Part shown: piece by piece, positions 25,989 through 36,129 of the stretch | Position numbering within the stretch: the first letter of the stretch is position 1 | How the letters are laid out: each line of letters begins with the position of its first letter | The notes under the pieces: model-generated | The model's input: only the letters and a program-made list of their open reading frames with translations | Databases searched by the model: none | Told to the model about the DNA's origin: nothing | From: Paenibacillus sp. JCM 10914 | Lineage (GTDB): Bacteria; Bacillota; Bacilli; Paenibacillales; Paenibacillaceae | Assembly: GCF_001315105.1 (NCBI RefSeq) | Contig: NZ_BAZR01000003.1 | Span: 62,001-126,000 of the forward strand | Length of the DNA: 64,000 nucleotides | Direction: 5' to 3' | Program-made: the position numbers and the translations under genes

Positions 25989-27385
25989 TTATTTCAACAC
26001 TCGTTGTACGTTGTAACCTTTTTCTTTGAGCAGGTCAATGACCATGCCATCCATAACGTAATGGCTGCGCCCACAACGACAAAGGACGTATGCTTGCCAT
26101 CTTGCTCTAACAGCTCGGCAAGTTTAAGTGCCATGTTCTTGTCGCGCTCACCAAGCAGTTTTTGGTTCGTCTCGCCTTGTGTAAGCTGTCCGTCTGCCAT
26201 TAATTGATCCTTGAGGCCATCAGCATTTCCGGCAACCCACTCAAGCTGCATCTGCTTCAAGTTTGTGGCGATTTTGGCAGAAGCTTCTTTGGACGAAAGG
26301 GTGTCCAGCAAGTCGACCAGTTCTTGCTCCTGGGCTTCCGCGGAGACATCACCAAGCACGTCGGCCTGCACTTTTACACCCTCCAGCTCATGAATCGGTT
26401 TGCCTGTCAGGAGCGCGTTTGTAATGAAGTACTGATCGATGCCGGCAGCCATCGCGAATATGCTGTCGGCCGGATCTTCGAAATAAGCAAACGAAGTGAG
26501 CGTGGTTGAAATCGCAAACGGCTTAAAGCTGTTGAACGTATCGAGCGGCAGCCCCAATTGTTTAAGCACGGTTTGGAGCTTCTCATAAGTGGCCGGGGCG
26601 ATATGGTCCTGCAACTGGGTTCCGTCGCTGTAGACCATTTTCTCTTGCAGATAAGTCATATCGCCGTTAACGATGTCCAGCTCGACCCACAGATCGTCGG
26701 CTGCGGAGAACGCTTCGCGAATGCTTTTATGCATCGGATACATCTCGGCGATTCCCATGTGAACCGATCCGAGCAAATATAAGGTATTGTTGTCATTGGT
26801 CACTTTCCACATGAGTCCTTCGGCACCGGCGTCAGCCGTATCATACGTATACTCAACGAGTCTGCTTGCCATGACGACCGCTTGCTCAACGCTCGCCGGA
26901 TGGTCTAATTGAAGCCCCGTATTGCCGCCACTGCCTTTAATAATGCCCTTCTGCTGCAAGTACGAGGCAGGGGAAACACCCGTTATTGCAAAGGATTCCG
27001 GCAGTTCGTAACGATCCAGCAGCTGGTATAGGGTGTCGACGACGATGCTCCGTGTGATTTCCTCTGAAGCGGGCATGGTGAGCGAGTCGTACTTCTTAGT
27101 AAACCCGAGTCCATCCAGCTTCTTTTCCGTTGCGTTGATTAGCGAGCTGAATTTCTCGGATGTGATGGTTTGCTTAAACGTCCCATCATAGTACCAGTCC
27201 ATCGGGTATATCCCGTATTTCTCACCTTCGTTCAGCGTCGCGATGGACCAAGGACTAATGTCGGGAACGGCCACATTCGCTTCAGCAGCATGAAGAGGCA
27301 ACACATTTCCTATCAGGATGGCTGTGCTCAGTGCTCCGGTTCCAATAAAGCGTTTAAGCCGACTCCATCGTTTTCGTTCTTGCAT
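25989..27385 (-). pseudogene. TraB/GumN family protein with SLH-like region, frameshifted near the C-terminus
   Basis: Signal peptide (TGALSTAILIGNVLPLHAAE), then an S-layer-homology-like segment (SIATLNEGEKYGIYPMDWYY), then the TraB/GumN domain (NTLYLLGSVHMGIAEMYP, ADDLWVELDI). The long frame ends at 25994 with an unrelated tail. From GA at about 26067 the neighbouring frame gives HYVMDGMVIDLLKEKGYNVQ and stops at 25989, the correct end of the family. One lost base at 26064-26067 (a GG read as G on the coding strand) restores a protein of about 464 residues. It is probably a cell-surface, metal-dependent protease-like protein. Confidence 0.78.
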
Positions 27386-27544
27386 GACAAAGTTCTCCTC
27401 TCAATCTATGATTCGTGGGAATAGTCACCACGATAGTAGATTATACCATATCGGAGAGTTATTTCTGTGTAGAACTTGCAATACAGGGTTAGGGTCATGC
27501 CGAGATTCCCGATTTGGTCAGCATGGATATTCTATATGAAGTGT

Positions 27545-28101
27545 TCATGCTTTCTCTACAGCTTCACCATAATGATCAACCGCAAAGCTAAATAATACTT
27601 TCAGCATAAACATTGTACCTACGGTTAACATATAGGGCTGTATGTTGGACAGCAAGAAAGTGCAGCCTATGCCGATCGATAGGAGTAAGCCTCCAACAAA
27701 TCGTTGCGAAGGTTTCCCGATCAGCGCATTTACGATAAAAGTTCCAGCGATCGTATAAGCCCATATACCGACTGCATACCCAATATCGGCATTCAATAGA
27801 AGCGCAATGATGATGATATGAACGTGTATTGCAATGAACACTGTCCGATTCGTTTTACGAGCCGCGTAGAAATTACTGGTTGAGATTGTGAAATTGGCTA
27901 TGCAGCCGGAGAATATATCGAAGATGAGTAATAAGGCAAGTGCACTGCGCCATAAAGGTAAAGAATGTGTGATTTCAGGAAAAATGAGGCCCATCGCGTG
28001 GTAAGAAGTCCACCGAATAGCAGTATGACCAGAATAGAGCTGATAGACTGCTTTTCACCAAAAACATCATGCAGAATGGAAGGAATCCGTATTGATTTCA
28101 T
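27545..28101 (-). pseudogene. integral membrane protein, frameshifted
   Basis: The first frame gives MKSIRIPSILHDVFGEKQSI and a hydrophobic segment (ILVILLFGGLLTTRW); the next frame resumes at MGLIFPEITHSLPLWRSALA and continues through four or five more helices to 27545. One lost base near 27990-27996 joins them. Reconstructed length about 185 residues. I do not recognise the family. It is divergent from a TetR gene, whose upstream region contains ACTACAAA and TTTTGTAGT arms about 40 bp apart, so it may be the regulated target. Confidence 0.6.
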
Positions 28102-28264
28102 TTCACATCTCACTCTCTTCTGTAATTTTATAAAGTTTTATAGTAAATAAATTAATACACTACAAATCATTATAACTTCAAAATTAGATTAGTCAATTAT
28201 TTTGTAGTTATATGATTGAATCACTCTAAAACTTGATATATACTTCATTTGAGGTGGAGAATAC

Positions 28265-28870
28265 ATGAACGGGTATGAACGAAGAAAGCACAAAAAAATC
28301 AAACAGGTCTTCGATGCCGCTTTCCAGCTTTTTTCAAGGCACGGTTACCAAAAGGTTAGCGTTAACGAAATCGCCCAACAGGCAGGAGTCTCTCCCGCAA
28401 CGATATATAATTATTTCGGAACCAAAGATCAGCTCTACGTCGATATGATCATGAATTGGATGGACAAGCAATTCGAGAAGTATGACCTTATCCTGGAATC
28501 CGAGCTTTCATTCTCAGAGAAGACCAAGGAAATCATGCTGTTAGAGGCTAAGAATCTGACCTTCTTGTCGGAAGAGTTCCGGAGAACGCAAACCGCTGAG
28601 GAGCACGGCATGAGTCAGACAGTCCAACAGTACAGTGAAGAGAAGGTGAAACGCTTTTTCATGAAGTATGTCGCGCTCGGGAAACAAGAAGGTTATATTC
28701 AAAAGGACCAAACCGAAGAGGTTACGATGCTGTACTTCACGATGTTCATGAATGAGCTGGCCCGACGATGGGATTCGACGAACCGTGAATACGATTTCGG
28801 TAGCACGGAGACCTTGATGCAACTGTTTTTCTATGGCTTGGTGGGACAAATAAAAAGTGAAAATGATTGA
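28265..28870 (+). CDS. TetR family transcriptional regulator
   Basis: 201 residues. The HTH region reads FQLFSRHGYQKVSVNEIAQQ and AGVSPATIYNYFGTKDQLYV. The C-terminal domain (about 60-200) has no motif I can place. ATG behind GAGGTGGAG. It is divergent from the membrane protein gene across 163 bp of AT-rich sequence with an interrupted ACTACAAA...TTTTGTAGT inverted repeat. Confidence 0.88.
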   Translation: MNGYERRKHKKIKQVFDAAFQLFSRHGYQKVSVNEIAQQAGVSPATIYNYFGTKDQLYVDMIMNWMDKQFEKYDLILESELSFSEKTKEIMLLEAKNLTFLSEEFRRTQTAEEHGMSQTVQQYSEEKVKRFFMKYVALGKQEGYIQKDQTEEVTMLYFTMFMNELARRWDSTNREYDFGSTETLMQLFFYGLVGQIKSEND

Positions 28871-29058
28871 TGTCCTTGTCATTTCTAGTGGGAGCAAATG
28901 GAGAAGGCGGCGAGGAAGAGGCGGGGGAATGGATCAATTGTCTGCGGCGGTATGGGCCCCATCCTGACATCGGCAATTTGTTTTATTGGCGGAAAGAGGA
29001 TTTGACGCCAGAGGAAATCGTTGAAAAAGCACTTAATTATAAGCCATTGATATTGTGA
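28870..29058 (+). CDS. small hypothetical protein
   Basis: 62 codons, with ATG overlapping the TetR stop (TGATG). The C-terminal half, DLTPEEIVEKALNYKPLIL, looks like a real conserved end known from small Bacillales proteins, but the first 25 residues (glycine- and glutamate-rich) look unlike a normal start. It may be the surviving end of a longer decayed gene. Confidence 0.35.
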   Translation: MSLSFLVGANGEGGEEEAGEWINCLRRYGPHPDIGNLFYWRKEDLTPEEIVEKALNYKPLIL

Positions 29059-29085
29059 GCAAGCAGCATGTTGATTTGTAAGAAA

Positions 29086-29115
29086 GAGTCTTGGGCCCGT
29101 TCAGGCTCAAGACTC
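29086..29115. terminator. terminator between convergent genes
   Basis: GAGTCTTG and CAAGACTC, with inner GCC/GGC pairs, form an 11-bp interrupted stem; a CCCTTT tail follows on the plus strand. Confidence 0.7.
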
Positions 29116-29122
29116 CCTTTAA

Positions 29123-31097
29123 TTATTCTCCGAACTGAATGACAACCATTTGATGGCAAACCCATGTCGGAATCTCATAGCTGACAGTACCGTTCTCCTG
29201 TTGGAATGGAAGGGCGATCCGCTGTGGAGCGAGATACACCTCCCGTACAGGCTCAGCGGCTGCGATGCTCACCCGGGTATCGATAAGAGGGAGCAGATCC
29301 TCAATTACCTCCACATTTTTCCCTCTGCGGACCGGAGACGCGTACAATACATGATGGATCCAGCGGTTATGTCCCTTCTGCGCCTGCAGTGTTGTGACGC
29401 CCTGGGAAGGCAGGTTGGTGAACAGCGTCTTTTGCCCCAGCAGTCGATCCAGCGCATGCATCACGATCTCTTTTACGGGAAGGCTTCCCTTTAGCGCATA
29501 ATCCTCAAAGACATTCCATGCAAGATAAATACCGTCAGGACCTTCAACCATGCCGGGACCGGCAGCTTGCAGTTCCGAAGGGGTATGCTGATGGGAACAG
29601 AAAGTAAACAGAGCGCGGTTGAAATAAGGGTTCTCCTTGCTGCCCGTAACCGTGCCGTTTGGGTTAAGTGAGACGTCCTGGGATTCAGTATAGATAACAA
29701 ATGATGATGAACGCAGCGACGGGATCTCGAACGACGGTTTGAAGTAAGAAGGCTTGAATTCGGAGGCTCCCTGCCACTGCACGCCAAAGTCCAGCGCAAA
29801 ACCTGTACCGCCCTGCTTAAGGCCTGATCGGCCGGTTGCCAGCACCTTACCTCCTTCGGTGAGGAAGGATTTCAGCTTTGTTTGCAGCGTTCCGGTGATG
29901 GCGATGTCATCCGGAAGGATAATCACTTTATACGGTGCCAGATCGGCTTCCGCATCGATCACGTCAAACAGATAGTGACCCTCAAGAAGTATCCGAACGG
30001 CACCGGTATCGGCATGGTTATGCCCTGTAGGCGGGCTTCCCGACGCATGATACGCAGCTTCCACCGATAATAGTGCGACATCGCATACGGCCGTCGTGTC
30101 ACGGCACCATCCTTCCTTCGCTTCGACTTCCTTGTAGGCCTCTCCGATCAAGGAGTAGGTGGCTAAGTCCATGATGCCGGTAGGATGCAGTTGGTCGCCA
30201 ATCGAGCAGCGTGCACCGTTTGCGAGACTTAGCGCCGTCTCATAGCGGAGGGCGTTAGGGTGCTTGAAACCGCCAAACTCCCCCCAAGAAGTATGGAATT
30301 TCCCAGTCATTCCGAGATAATCCAAGCCAAGGTTTTGGGCATAGCGCGCCGAAAGTGGAAAATGATCATACCCCCAGCCACCCGTCGGGAGGGATTCCAA
30401 CTCCAGATGCGTGTTGACCTGTGCCAGGTCGCGACGGCCGCGATCTACATGGCTGCTGTTGTGAAACACCGGCAAACCGGGCCGGATAGCATGGACGGCG
30501 TTATTCATTTTTTGGGCATATCGGAAGTAGGTGTCCTCCCACATGGATTTCATGTCATCGCGATTGCGCGGATCGGAGCCGCGTCTGCGGATTTCGGCAA
30601 TGCAATGCTGGCAGTAACACTCGCGTACGCCGACGATATCAAGAAATATGCCGTCTGCCTTATAGTTGGTCACCACTTCCCGTACCTGAGCAGCGAGTAT
30701 GTCTGCATAAGGGGTGTTCATGCAGAATTGATGATAACCCGGGGTCATGAAATCGGAGACCCAGCTTATTTGTTCCTGCTGATCTCGAATCAGCACTCTG
30801 GATGTCTGCGGGCCAGCTTTTCGTCCAGCCCAGCCGACAGATAAACGGGTGTATTGACGCCTATTTCGTGTGCTGCCTCGATCTGGGCACCAAGGAGATC
30901 ATAAGACAAATGGGGGTGCATTTCATTGGCTGTTGTCAGGTGATAAGCCAGCCATGATGGCACTTGGCAAACACCGTAATGGAATCGACGTGGCCGGTTC
31001 GGAGCATGTCTTGGAACTGTCGTTTGTTAAACTGGCTACCGATACCCTTGATGGCCTCTGACGTATGAAAGTCTAGGTGAACCTGACGAAACCTCAT
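29123..31097 (-). pseudogene. glycoside hydrolase-like protein (TIM barrel plus beta-galactosidase trimerisation-like domain), two frameshifts
   Basis: The long intact frame (29123-30796, 557 residues) has YKADGIFLDIVGVRECYC and GLDYLGMTGKFHTSWGEFGG (barrel end) and a class-I-glutamine-amidotransferase-like trimerisation region (LAPYKVIILPDD, LTEGGKVLATGRSG). It lacks the barrel start. Upstream frames supply it: MRFRQVHLDFHTSEAIKGIG from ATG 31097 (AAGGAGG nine bases upstream) and SITVFAKCHHGW, then MHPHLSYDLLGAQIEAAHEI and NTPVYLSAGLDEKLARRHPE. Two lost bases, near 30945 and 30803 (GAGTGCTG for an expected GAGTGGCTG), rebuild a single gene of about 658 residues. Function: probably exo-acting on beta-galactosides or fucosides; the family is not certain. 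Confidence 0.72.
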
Positions 31098-31160
31098 GTT
31101 TGTTGTCCTCCTTATCCTTCAATGAAGGAATCATATGATGTCTACCACTTTAAATCATGA

Positions 31161-31469
31161 GTGTCATTGATACAGCTGACAATGCCGACTTCGTATAGTA
31201 CAGTCTCTACATATTTAATTGTAGGTGATGGGATGCTTGTACTGGAGCTGCAGGTTCCGCCATTCCCGCTGCTGGCCACGATCGACCAAACGGTATGGCA
31301 TCTGGGTGTTGTTCACGCCAAGCGGCAATTTGCGGCATTTGAGATGAACGTGTGCGTCAAAGGGATGCTGTACATGGAAGAGAACGAAGTTAAATACGAG
31401 ATCGGGCAGGGGATGATGCTGGACCCGGTTGCTACCTATTTGCGGCAGTACATATTCCGAACAGTCTAA
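31161..31469 (+). pseudogene. N-terminal fragment of an AraC-type regulator
   Basis: The frame contains TIDQTVWHLGVVHAKRQFAA and VCVKGMLYMEENEVKYEIGQ, the cupin sensor pattern of AraC-family regulators, then ends without any HTH domain. It is divergent from the glycoside hydrolase gene, the normal place for its regulator. The sequence after it up to 31773 is non-coding and degenerate, ending in the hairpin at 31722. Confidence 0.5.
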
Positions 31470-31721
31470 GGGAGTACAGACGGATCATACATAAGGACTA
31501 AGCTGCTTCGTAATTGATACCATCTTTTTCGAAATCATTCTTTGTAGGCAGCACGATTTCCGGGCTGATTACGACGCCGGATGAGTCAGATCGGTGGAAA
31601 GTATGAAGAATGGCATAAGGCAGGCAAGCAAGCGGAAAGAGCTGGAGTCGCCTAATCCGGGTAAGAACGCAGGAAAGGGCACTGCTCGAAGTTAATCATG
31701 ACTTTATGGCATCCGTAAACA

Positions 31722-31759
31722 AAAAGCAGCCCTTCGCGTAATAGCGAAGAGGCTGCTTT
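31722..31759 (-). terminator. hairpin downstream of the YxcD-like gene
   Basis: AAAGCAGCC-TTCGC and GCGAA-GGCTGCTTT pair with a short GTAATA loop and A/T tails on both sides. The remaining 31470-31721 stretch holds no gene that I can see. Confidence 0.75.
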
Positions 31760-31773
31760 CTTGATTCATAACC

Positions 31774-32052
31774 TTATTGCTGCACTACGGCGATTATTTC
31801 ATCTTCCAACTCAAGCTTGACTTGCTCGCTGTAGGCGCGGATGTCGTACTCGGAATGAAGATAGCGGAGAATCGCCTCAATGAGGTTAGCCTCAATCAGA
31901 TAGATCGTTCTGCCACTAACCCATACCTCAGCAGTGTAACCTGTATCCTCATCCCAGCTTAGCTCCAATGATACGTCTGTCGGTTTAACGCCTCTGCGTT
32001 CAGCCTGGTGCAGGCAGACCGCATTAACGATTTCATCCATACTCAGAATCAT
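31774..32052 (-). CDS. YxcD-like protein (DUF2653)
   Basis: 92 residues. MDEIVNAVCLHQAERRGVKP, DDTGYTAEVWV-like strand and IEANLIEAILRYL follow the YxcD/DUF2653 pattern of Bacillales. Cytoplasmic; function unknown. Starts three bases after the stop of the upstream membrane protein gene, so the pair is an operon. Confidence 0.75.
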   Translation of the reverse strand: MILSMDEIVNAVCLHQAERRGVKPTDVSLELSWDEDTGYTAEVWVSGRTIYLIEANLIEAILRYLHSEYDIRAYSEQVKLELEDEIIAVVQQ

Positions 32053-32055
32053 GGA

Positions 32056-32508
32056 TTAGTACCGGTTGTTATTGTTGTTGTTGTCGCGGCGTTCGTTTTC
32101 TTGACGACGATTCTTAACGGCGCGAACAACAGCCATAACGACCATGATGAGAGCCCAGATGGCAATCAGGTTAATCAACAAGCCCATGATTTCGCCCATG
32201 AAGCCCATACCAGCGAACATGCCGCCGAAGAGCAGACCGGCCAAACCACCGATCATCAGACCCTTCATCAAGCCACCGCCACTGAAGAATCCGCGGTTAC
32301 CGGTGTTGGCTGCGTTTGTGTTGTTGTTACGTGTGTTGTTCGATTGCTGCACGTTATTGCTGCTATTGTTGTTCTTATTCGGCGTATTCGTAAAACTCTT
32401 GTTTCCGGATTTAAAGCCACCGCCGCCTCTTCTTGCGTCAGCGGAATCTGGTGCAAGCGTTACGAAAAACAGCGTAAACACTACAAGGATAGCTAATACT
32501 TTTTTCAT
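32056..32508 (-). CDS. low-complexity secreted/membrane protein, Tim44-like layout
   Basis: 150 residues from ATG 32508 (MKKVLAILVVFTLFFVTLAP); a longer frame reaching 32649 overlaps the PadR gene and is not used. Signal peptide, ADARRGGGGFKSGNKSF, an Asn/Thr-rich linker (NNNSSNN, NNTRNNNTNAANTGN), a Gly/Met-rich hydrophobic pair of helices (GLMIGGLAGLLFGGMFAGMG and LLINLIAIWALIMVVMAVV) and an Asn-rich tail. It resembles the N-terminal part of Tim44-domain proteins but has no Tim44 domain. GGGAGG lies 12 bases upstream. Co-transcribed with the YxcD-like gene. Confidence 0.72.
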   Translation of the reverse strand: MKKVLAILVVFTLFFVTLAPDSADARRGGGGFKSGNKSFTNTPNKNNNSSNNVQQSNNTRNNNTNAANTGNRGFFSGGGLMKGLMIGGLAGLLFGGMFAGMGFMGEIMGLLINLIAIWALIMVVMAVVRAVKNRRQENERRDNNNNNNRY

Positions 32509-32600
32509 CGTGTTCTGTCGAACCTCCCAAGAGAAATTTAGAATGTACTTCGGTAATACGGACGAGTCACGATAAGGTTTCAAAAAATTTGCGAGTGTTC

Positions 32601-33146
32601 TTAAGATGTTGTGGCACGCTGATGCTGCTTCAGCAAATCGAGCACCCAATCACACCATTTCAGCTCAGTCTCTGCCATCATTAAGCCTTTAGTGGCAAGT
32701 ATATACTTGCTAAAGGCTTGACTGCCAAAGATCCGGCCGTCTTCAGGGATATCGCTTAAAATTTGTTCGAAATAACGCTTCTTCTCGAGGTACACGATCC
32801 GGCGATCCTCATAAATGTCGATGGCAATTCCGGTCTCCGTCAGCCACAGGCAGAAGGTTCGAAGCGCAAGCTCATCCTTGGTGACAGCTGGAGCGATCGG
32901 TTGATACATCCATTCACGCAGCTTCTGTAAGCCTTTTTCAGTGATCGCATAAATTTTCTTGTCCGGTTTATCGCTTTGTTGAATCCAGTGTGAGGATAGG
33001 AACTGCTTCTCCTCCATGCGAGACAACAGTGGATAGATTTGACTGTGCTTAGCTTGCCAAAAAGGTTGTATTCGAAGCATCAAATCATATCCTGATGATT
33101 CTTTTCTAGCTAGTAATCCTAACAAGCCGTATGACAACGTATTCAT
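32601..33146 (-). CDS. PadR family transcriptional regulator
   Basis: 181 residues from ATG 33146, which has AAAGGGAG at normal spacing (ATG 33152 is too close to it). The winged helix starts MNTLSYGLLGLLARKESSGY and contains HSQIYPLLSRMEEKQFL and KKIYAITEKGLQKLREWM. The C-terminal helical half is of the Vir type. It probably represses a nearby transporter or its own gene; no operator could be read with confidence. Confidence 0.88.
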   Translation of the reverse strand: MNTLSYGLLGLLARKESSGYDLMLRIQPFWQAKHSQIYPLLSRMEEKQFLSSHWIQQSDKPDKKIYAITEKGLQKLREWMYQPIAPAVTKDELALRTFCLWLTETGIAIDIYEDRRIVYLEKKRYFEQILSDIPEDGRIFGSQAFSKYILATKGLMMAETELKWCDWVLDLLKQHQRATTS

Positions 33147-33302
33147 GGACATAACTCCCTTTGAAACGCATATCGTGGATCATGAAGGTTCGATTGCTAC
33201 TTACCTATCAGTCCGATTGATAAAAAGTGTACACTGAAACTGTATGGTTTGACAACAGCAGGTGGGTTCTTTCTCTTTTGTTTTTGACAAAATTGTGACC
33301 AA

Positions 33303-33333
33303 AAAAGCACAAACGCCGCGGCGCTTGTGCTTT
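33303..33333 (-). terminator. terminator of the carbonic anhydrase gene
   Basis: On the minus strand AAGCACAAGCGCC and GGCGTTTGTGCTT pair with a 2-base loop and run into TTTTTT. Confidence 0.85.
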
Positions 33334-33356
33334 ATTTAGTGATTTAGGGGGTCGTT

Positions 33357-33923
33357 TTATTCTTCGTATCCATTAACGACAAGATCCAGCGCCCCGGTGT
33401 TTGGATCGATTACCATGCCGTGAACCGGAACGTTCGGCGGGAGCAGGGGGTGGTTGGTAATCAGGCTAACGGTGTTGCGAACGCCATCGGTCACGTTATC
33501 GAAACCGCGCAGCCATTTGGATAAGCGGATGCCGGAGTTCTCCAGCGTGGACAGGACCTCGTCGGATATTCCGCGATCTCTCATATGCTGAATCATAACC
33601 TCAGCGTTAAGCGAGGCCATGCCGCACTCATGGTGACCGACCACGACGACCTCTTCCGCATGCAGCTCGTAGAGTGCAACCATTACGCTTCGCATAACAC
33701 TCCCAAATGGCTGGGAGATGATGGCACCGGCGTTTTTGATGATTTTGACGTCGCCGTTCTTGAAGTTCATAGCTTTGGGAAGCAACTCCACGAGCCGGGT
33801 GTCCATGCAGGTGATGATGACCATTTTCTTCTCAGGAAAACGACCGGTGAGGTAAGATTCGTATTCTTTATTCTCCACAAAGCTGCGGTTGTGCTCCAAA
33901 ATGCTGTCCAAATGTTTTTCCAT
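33357..33923 (-). CDS. beta-class carbonic anhydrase
   Basis: 188 residues. Zinc ligands are C39 in VIITCMDTRL (with D41 and R43 as the catalytic pair) and the His and Cys of VVVGHHECGM near residue 97. It reversibly hydrates CO2 to bicarbonate in the cytoplasm. Length and motifs match the YtiB-type beta enzymes of Bacillales. ATG behind AAGGAGA. Confidence 0.92.
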   Translation of the reverse strand: MEKHLDSILEHNRSFVENKEYESYLTGRFPEKKMVIITCMDTRLVELLPKAMNFKNGDVKIIKNAGAIISQPFGSVMRSVMVALYELHAEEVVVVGHHECGMASLNAEVMIQHMRDRGISDEVLSTLENSGIRLSKWLRGFDNVTDGVRNTVSLITNHPLLPPNVPVHGMVIDPNTGALDLVVNGYEE

Positions 33924-33981
33924 CGAAGATCTCTCCTTTATATTTGATGCTGTAATTTCATGATGATATCGGTGAATGCAT

Positions 33982-34308
33982 TCAGCGGATATCGATTAGT
34001 TGAACATGGGTACCGTAGCTCTGTTCCCGTCCTTCGAGTCGGAATGAGCAGGAGTCTGGTGTAGTGCTGAGCTTTAAATGTTCCTCGAAGAAAATCCCGT
34101 GCTTTTGATGGATGGCGAAAGATAGGGTACTGTCCGTATGGATAGGGACATCCATCGTTGCAACTTCTTCAATGATCCGAAGTCCCGGTACGCCGTTCAC
34201 CGCGCAGCCGCAGCCCTCCGTGTCATAGATCAGCCTAATAATGCCCGGCTTGTGCGCAAGTTTCTCCTTCAGTATTGCCTCAGCCTGTTCGGTTACATGT
34301 ATGTTCAC
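33982..34308 (-). CDS. iron-sulfur cluster biosynthesis family protein (YqkB-like)
   Basis: 108 residues, GTG start. MNIHVTEQAEAILKEKLAHK and LIYDTEGCGCAVNGVPGLRI give the HesB/IscA-like fold with a GCGC motif, whereas true A-type carriers have three spaced Cys. The YqkB subgroup has unknown function. It stands alone 58 bp from the carbonic anhydrase start. Confidence 0.75.
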   Translation of the reverse strand: MNIHVTEQAEAILKEKLAHKPGIIRLIYDTEGCGCAVNGVPGLRIIEEVATMDVPIHTDSTLSFAIHQKHGIFFEEHLKLSTTPDSCSFRLEGREQSYGTHVQLIDIR

Positions 34309-34434
34309 GGCATCTCGACACTCCCTTTTTAGCGCAGTATGATTTAATCTTTCTGGAAGTTGATTATATACCTAGTAAAAAGTATCATCAATAGAGTAGA
34401 TGAAATCTATTATGAGGAAGAAGAAGGTGTCGAT

Positions 34435-35946
34435 ATGGGAGAACAGCATTCACAGCAGTGGGAGCAATTTAATCAACTCGTCCGCAAGATCATGAGTTAC
34501 TACGAGGCTGTCGGCTTACTTCATTGGGATTTACGGACCGGAGCGCCGCGCAAAGGTACGGATGTACGCTCTGAGACGATTGGGATATTATCAACCGAAG
34601 CGTTCAAGCTGGGGATATCGGAGGAAATGGGGCAGCTGCTCGAGCATTTCGCGAAGCCCGAACATGAGGATAAGCTTGACAAAGTACAACGCCGGTTGGT
34701 AGCTGAATTGCGCAAATCATACGATCAGAGCAAGAACATCCCGGCAGAACGCTATCAGGAATACGCCACCCTTGCAGCCCAATCGGAGACGAAGTGGGAA
34801 GATGCGAAAGAGAACAGCGATTTTGCAGGCTTTGAACCGTTCTTAACGAAGATCGTGGCGTTTAAGCAAGAATTTATCGAGTATTGGGGCGTGAAGGATA
34901 CCCGTTACGATACGCTTTTGGATATGTATGAGCCGGATTTGACCGTAGAGAAAGTCGATGCAATTTTCGAACGGCTGAAATCACGGTTGATTCCACTTGT
35001 CCATGCGATTCAAGAATCGCCTTACAAGCCTGACACTGAGTTTCTGAAACAGCTGTTTCCGAGTGAACAGCAGGAGAAATTCAGCATGTTCATGCTCGAA
35101 CAGATGGGATATGATTTCGAAGCCGGACGGCTTGATGAGAGCGTTCATCCATTCGCCACGAGCCTGAATCCTGGAGATGTTCGCATCACGACGAAATATC
35201 TTCCGGATGATGTGTTAAGCGCAGCATTCAGCTCCCTGCACGAAGGCGGACATGCCCTGTATGAGCAAAACATCGATATGGCCCTTGCGGGTACGCCGCT
35301 GGCAAGCGGGACATCGATGGGAATTCATGAATCTCAGTCGAGACTATGGGAGAACATGATCGGTCGCAGCCGCCCATTCTGGCGCCGCTATTTCGCCGAT
35401 TTGCAGCAGCATTTCCCCGAACAATTGAAGGATGTGGACGTCGAACAATTTTATCTCGCCGCCAATAAGGTAGAGAACTCTTTGATTCGAGTTGAAGCGG
35501 ATGAGCTGACGTATAACCTACATATTATTATCCGTTACGAGATTGAGAAGATGCTGTTCAACGAGGGACTAGCGGTTAAAGATCTTCCTGAGACATGGAA
35601 CAAGAAATATAAAGAGTATCTTGGAATCATGCCGCCCAATGACGGGGTTGGCGTCTTGCAGGATGTGCATTGGTCCGGTGGCGATTTTGGTTATTTTGCC
35701 TCTTACTCGCTCGGGAACATGTATGCGGCCCAGTTCGTCAACACTATGCGTAAGGAGATCCCGAACTTGGACCAACTCGTCGAGGAAGGAAACCTGTTTC
35801 CGATTAAGGAATGGTTGACCGACAAGGTTCATAAATATGGAAAGACCGAGACGCCGTCAGAGATCATTCTTCGCGTCACAGGGGAAGAATTGAACCCTGA
35901 TTACCTAGCAGATTATTTGGAAGCGAAATACAAGGAAATCTATTAG
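34435..35946 (+). CDS. carboxypeptidase M32 (Taq-type metallocarboxypeptidase)
   Basis: 503 residues from ATG 34435, preceded by GAAGGTG; the frame is open further upstream but 500 residues is the family length. The zinc motif HEGGH is in FSSLHEGGHALYEQ, followed by the M32 blocks GTSMGIHESQSRLWENMIGR and YNLHIIIRYEIEK. The enzyme removes C-terminal residues from peptides in the cytoplasm. A strong terminator follows. Confidence 0.92.
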   Translation: MGEQHSQQWEQFNQLVRKIMSYYEAVGLLHWDLRTGAPRKGTDVRSETIGILSTEAFKLGISEEMGQLLEHFAKPEHEDKLDKVQRRLVAELRKSYDQSKNIPAERYQEYATLAAQSETKWEDAKENSDFAGFEPFLTKIVAFKQEFIEYWGVKDTRYDTLLDMYEPDLTVEKVDAIFERLKSRLIPLVHAIQESPYKPDTEFLKQLFPSEQQEKFSMFMLEQMGYDFEAGRLDESVHPFATSLNPGDVRITTKYLPDDVLSAAFSSLHEGGHALYEQNIDMALAGTPLASGTSMGIHESQSRLWENMIGRSRPFWRRYFADLQQHFPEQLKDVDVEQFYLAANKVENSLIRVEADELTYNLHIIIRYEIEKMLFNEGLAVKDLPETWNKKYKEYLGIMPPNDGVGVLQDVHWSGGDFGYFASYSLGNMYAAQFVNTMRKEIPNLDQLVEEGNLFPIKEWLTDKVHKYGKTETPSEIILRVTGEELNPDYLADYLEAKYKEIY

Positions 35947-35980
35947 CTCTAGTTCATTTGATTGAAACATACGAATGTAA

Positions 35981-36015
35981 GCAGCCGCCCCTTGATAACA
36001 TCGAGGGGCGGCTGC
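35981..36015 (+). terminator. terminator after the M32 gene
   Basis: GCAGCCGCCCCT and AGGGGCGGCTGC form a perfect 12-bp stem; the T tail is short (TTTG). Confidence 0.8.
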
Positions 36016-36129
36016 TTTGTGCTGTGCTGGATGCACTGAACATAAATGGAAGGAATAGGCCTTTAACCTTTAGTTAGACGAATGCATATGGTGATAAGAA
36101 ACGTATGTTCAAAGGAATGGAGGGTTACG

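Noticed and set aside
32008..32575. Plus-strand frames of 143-162 codons
   Set aside because: They are shadows of the Asn-rich minus-strand protein; low-complexity repeats keep several frames open.
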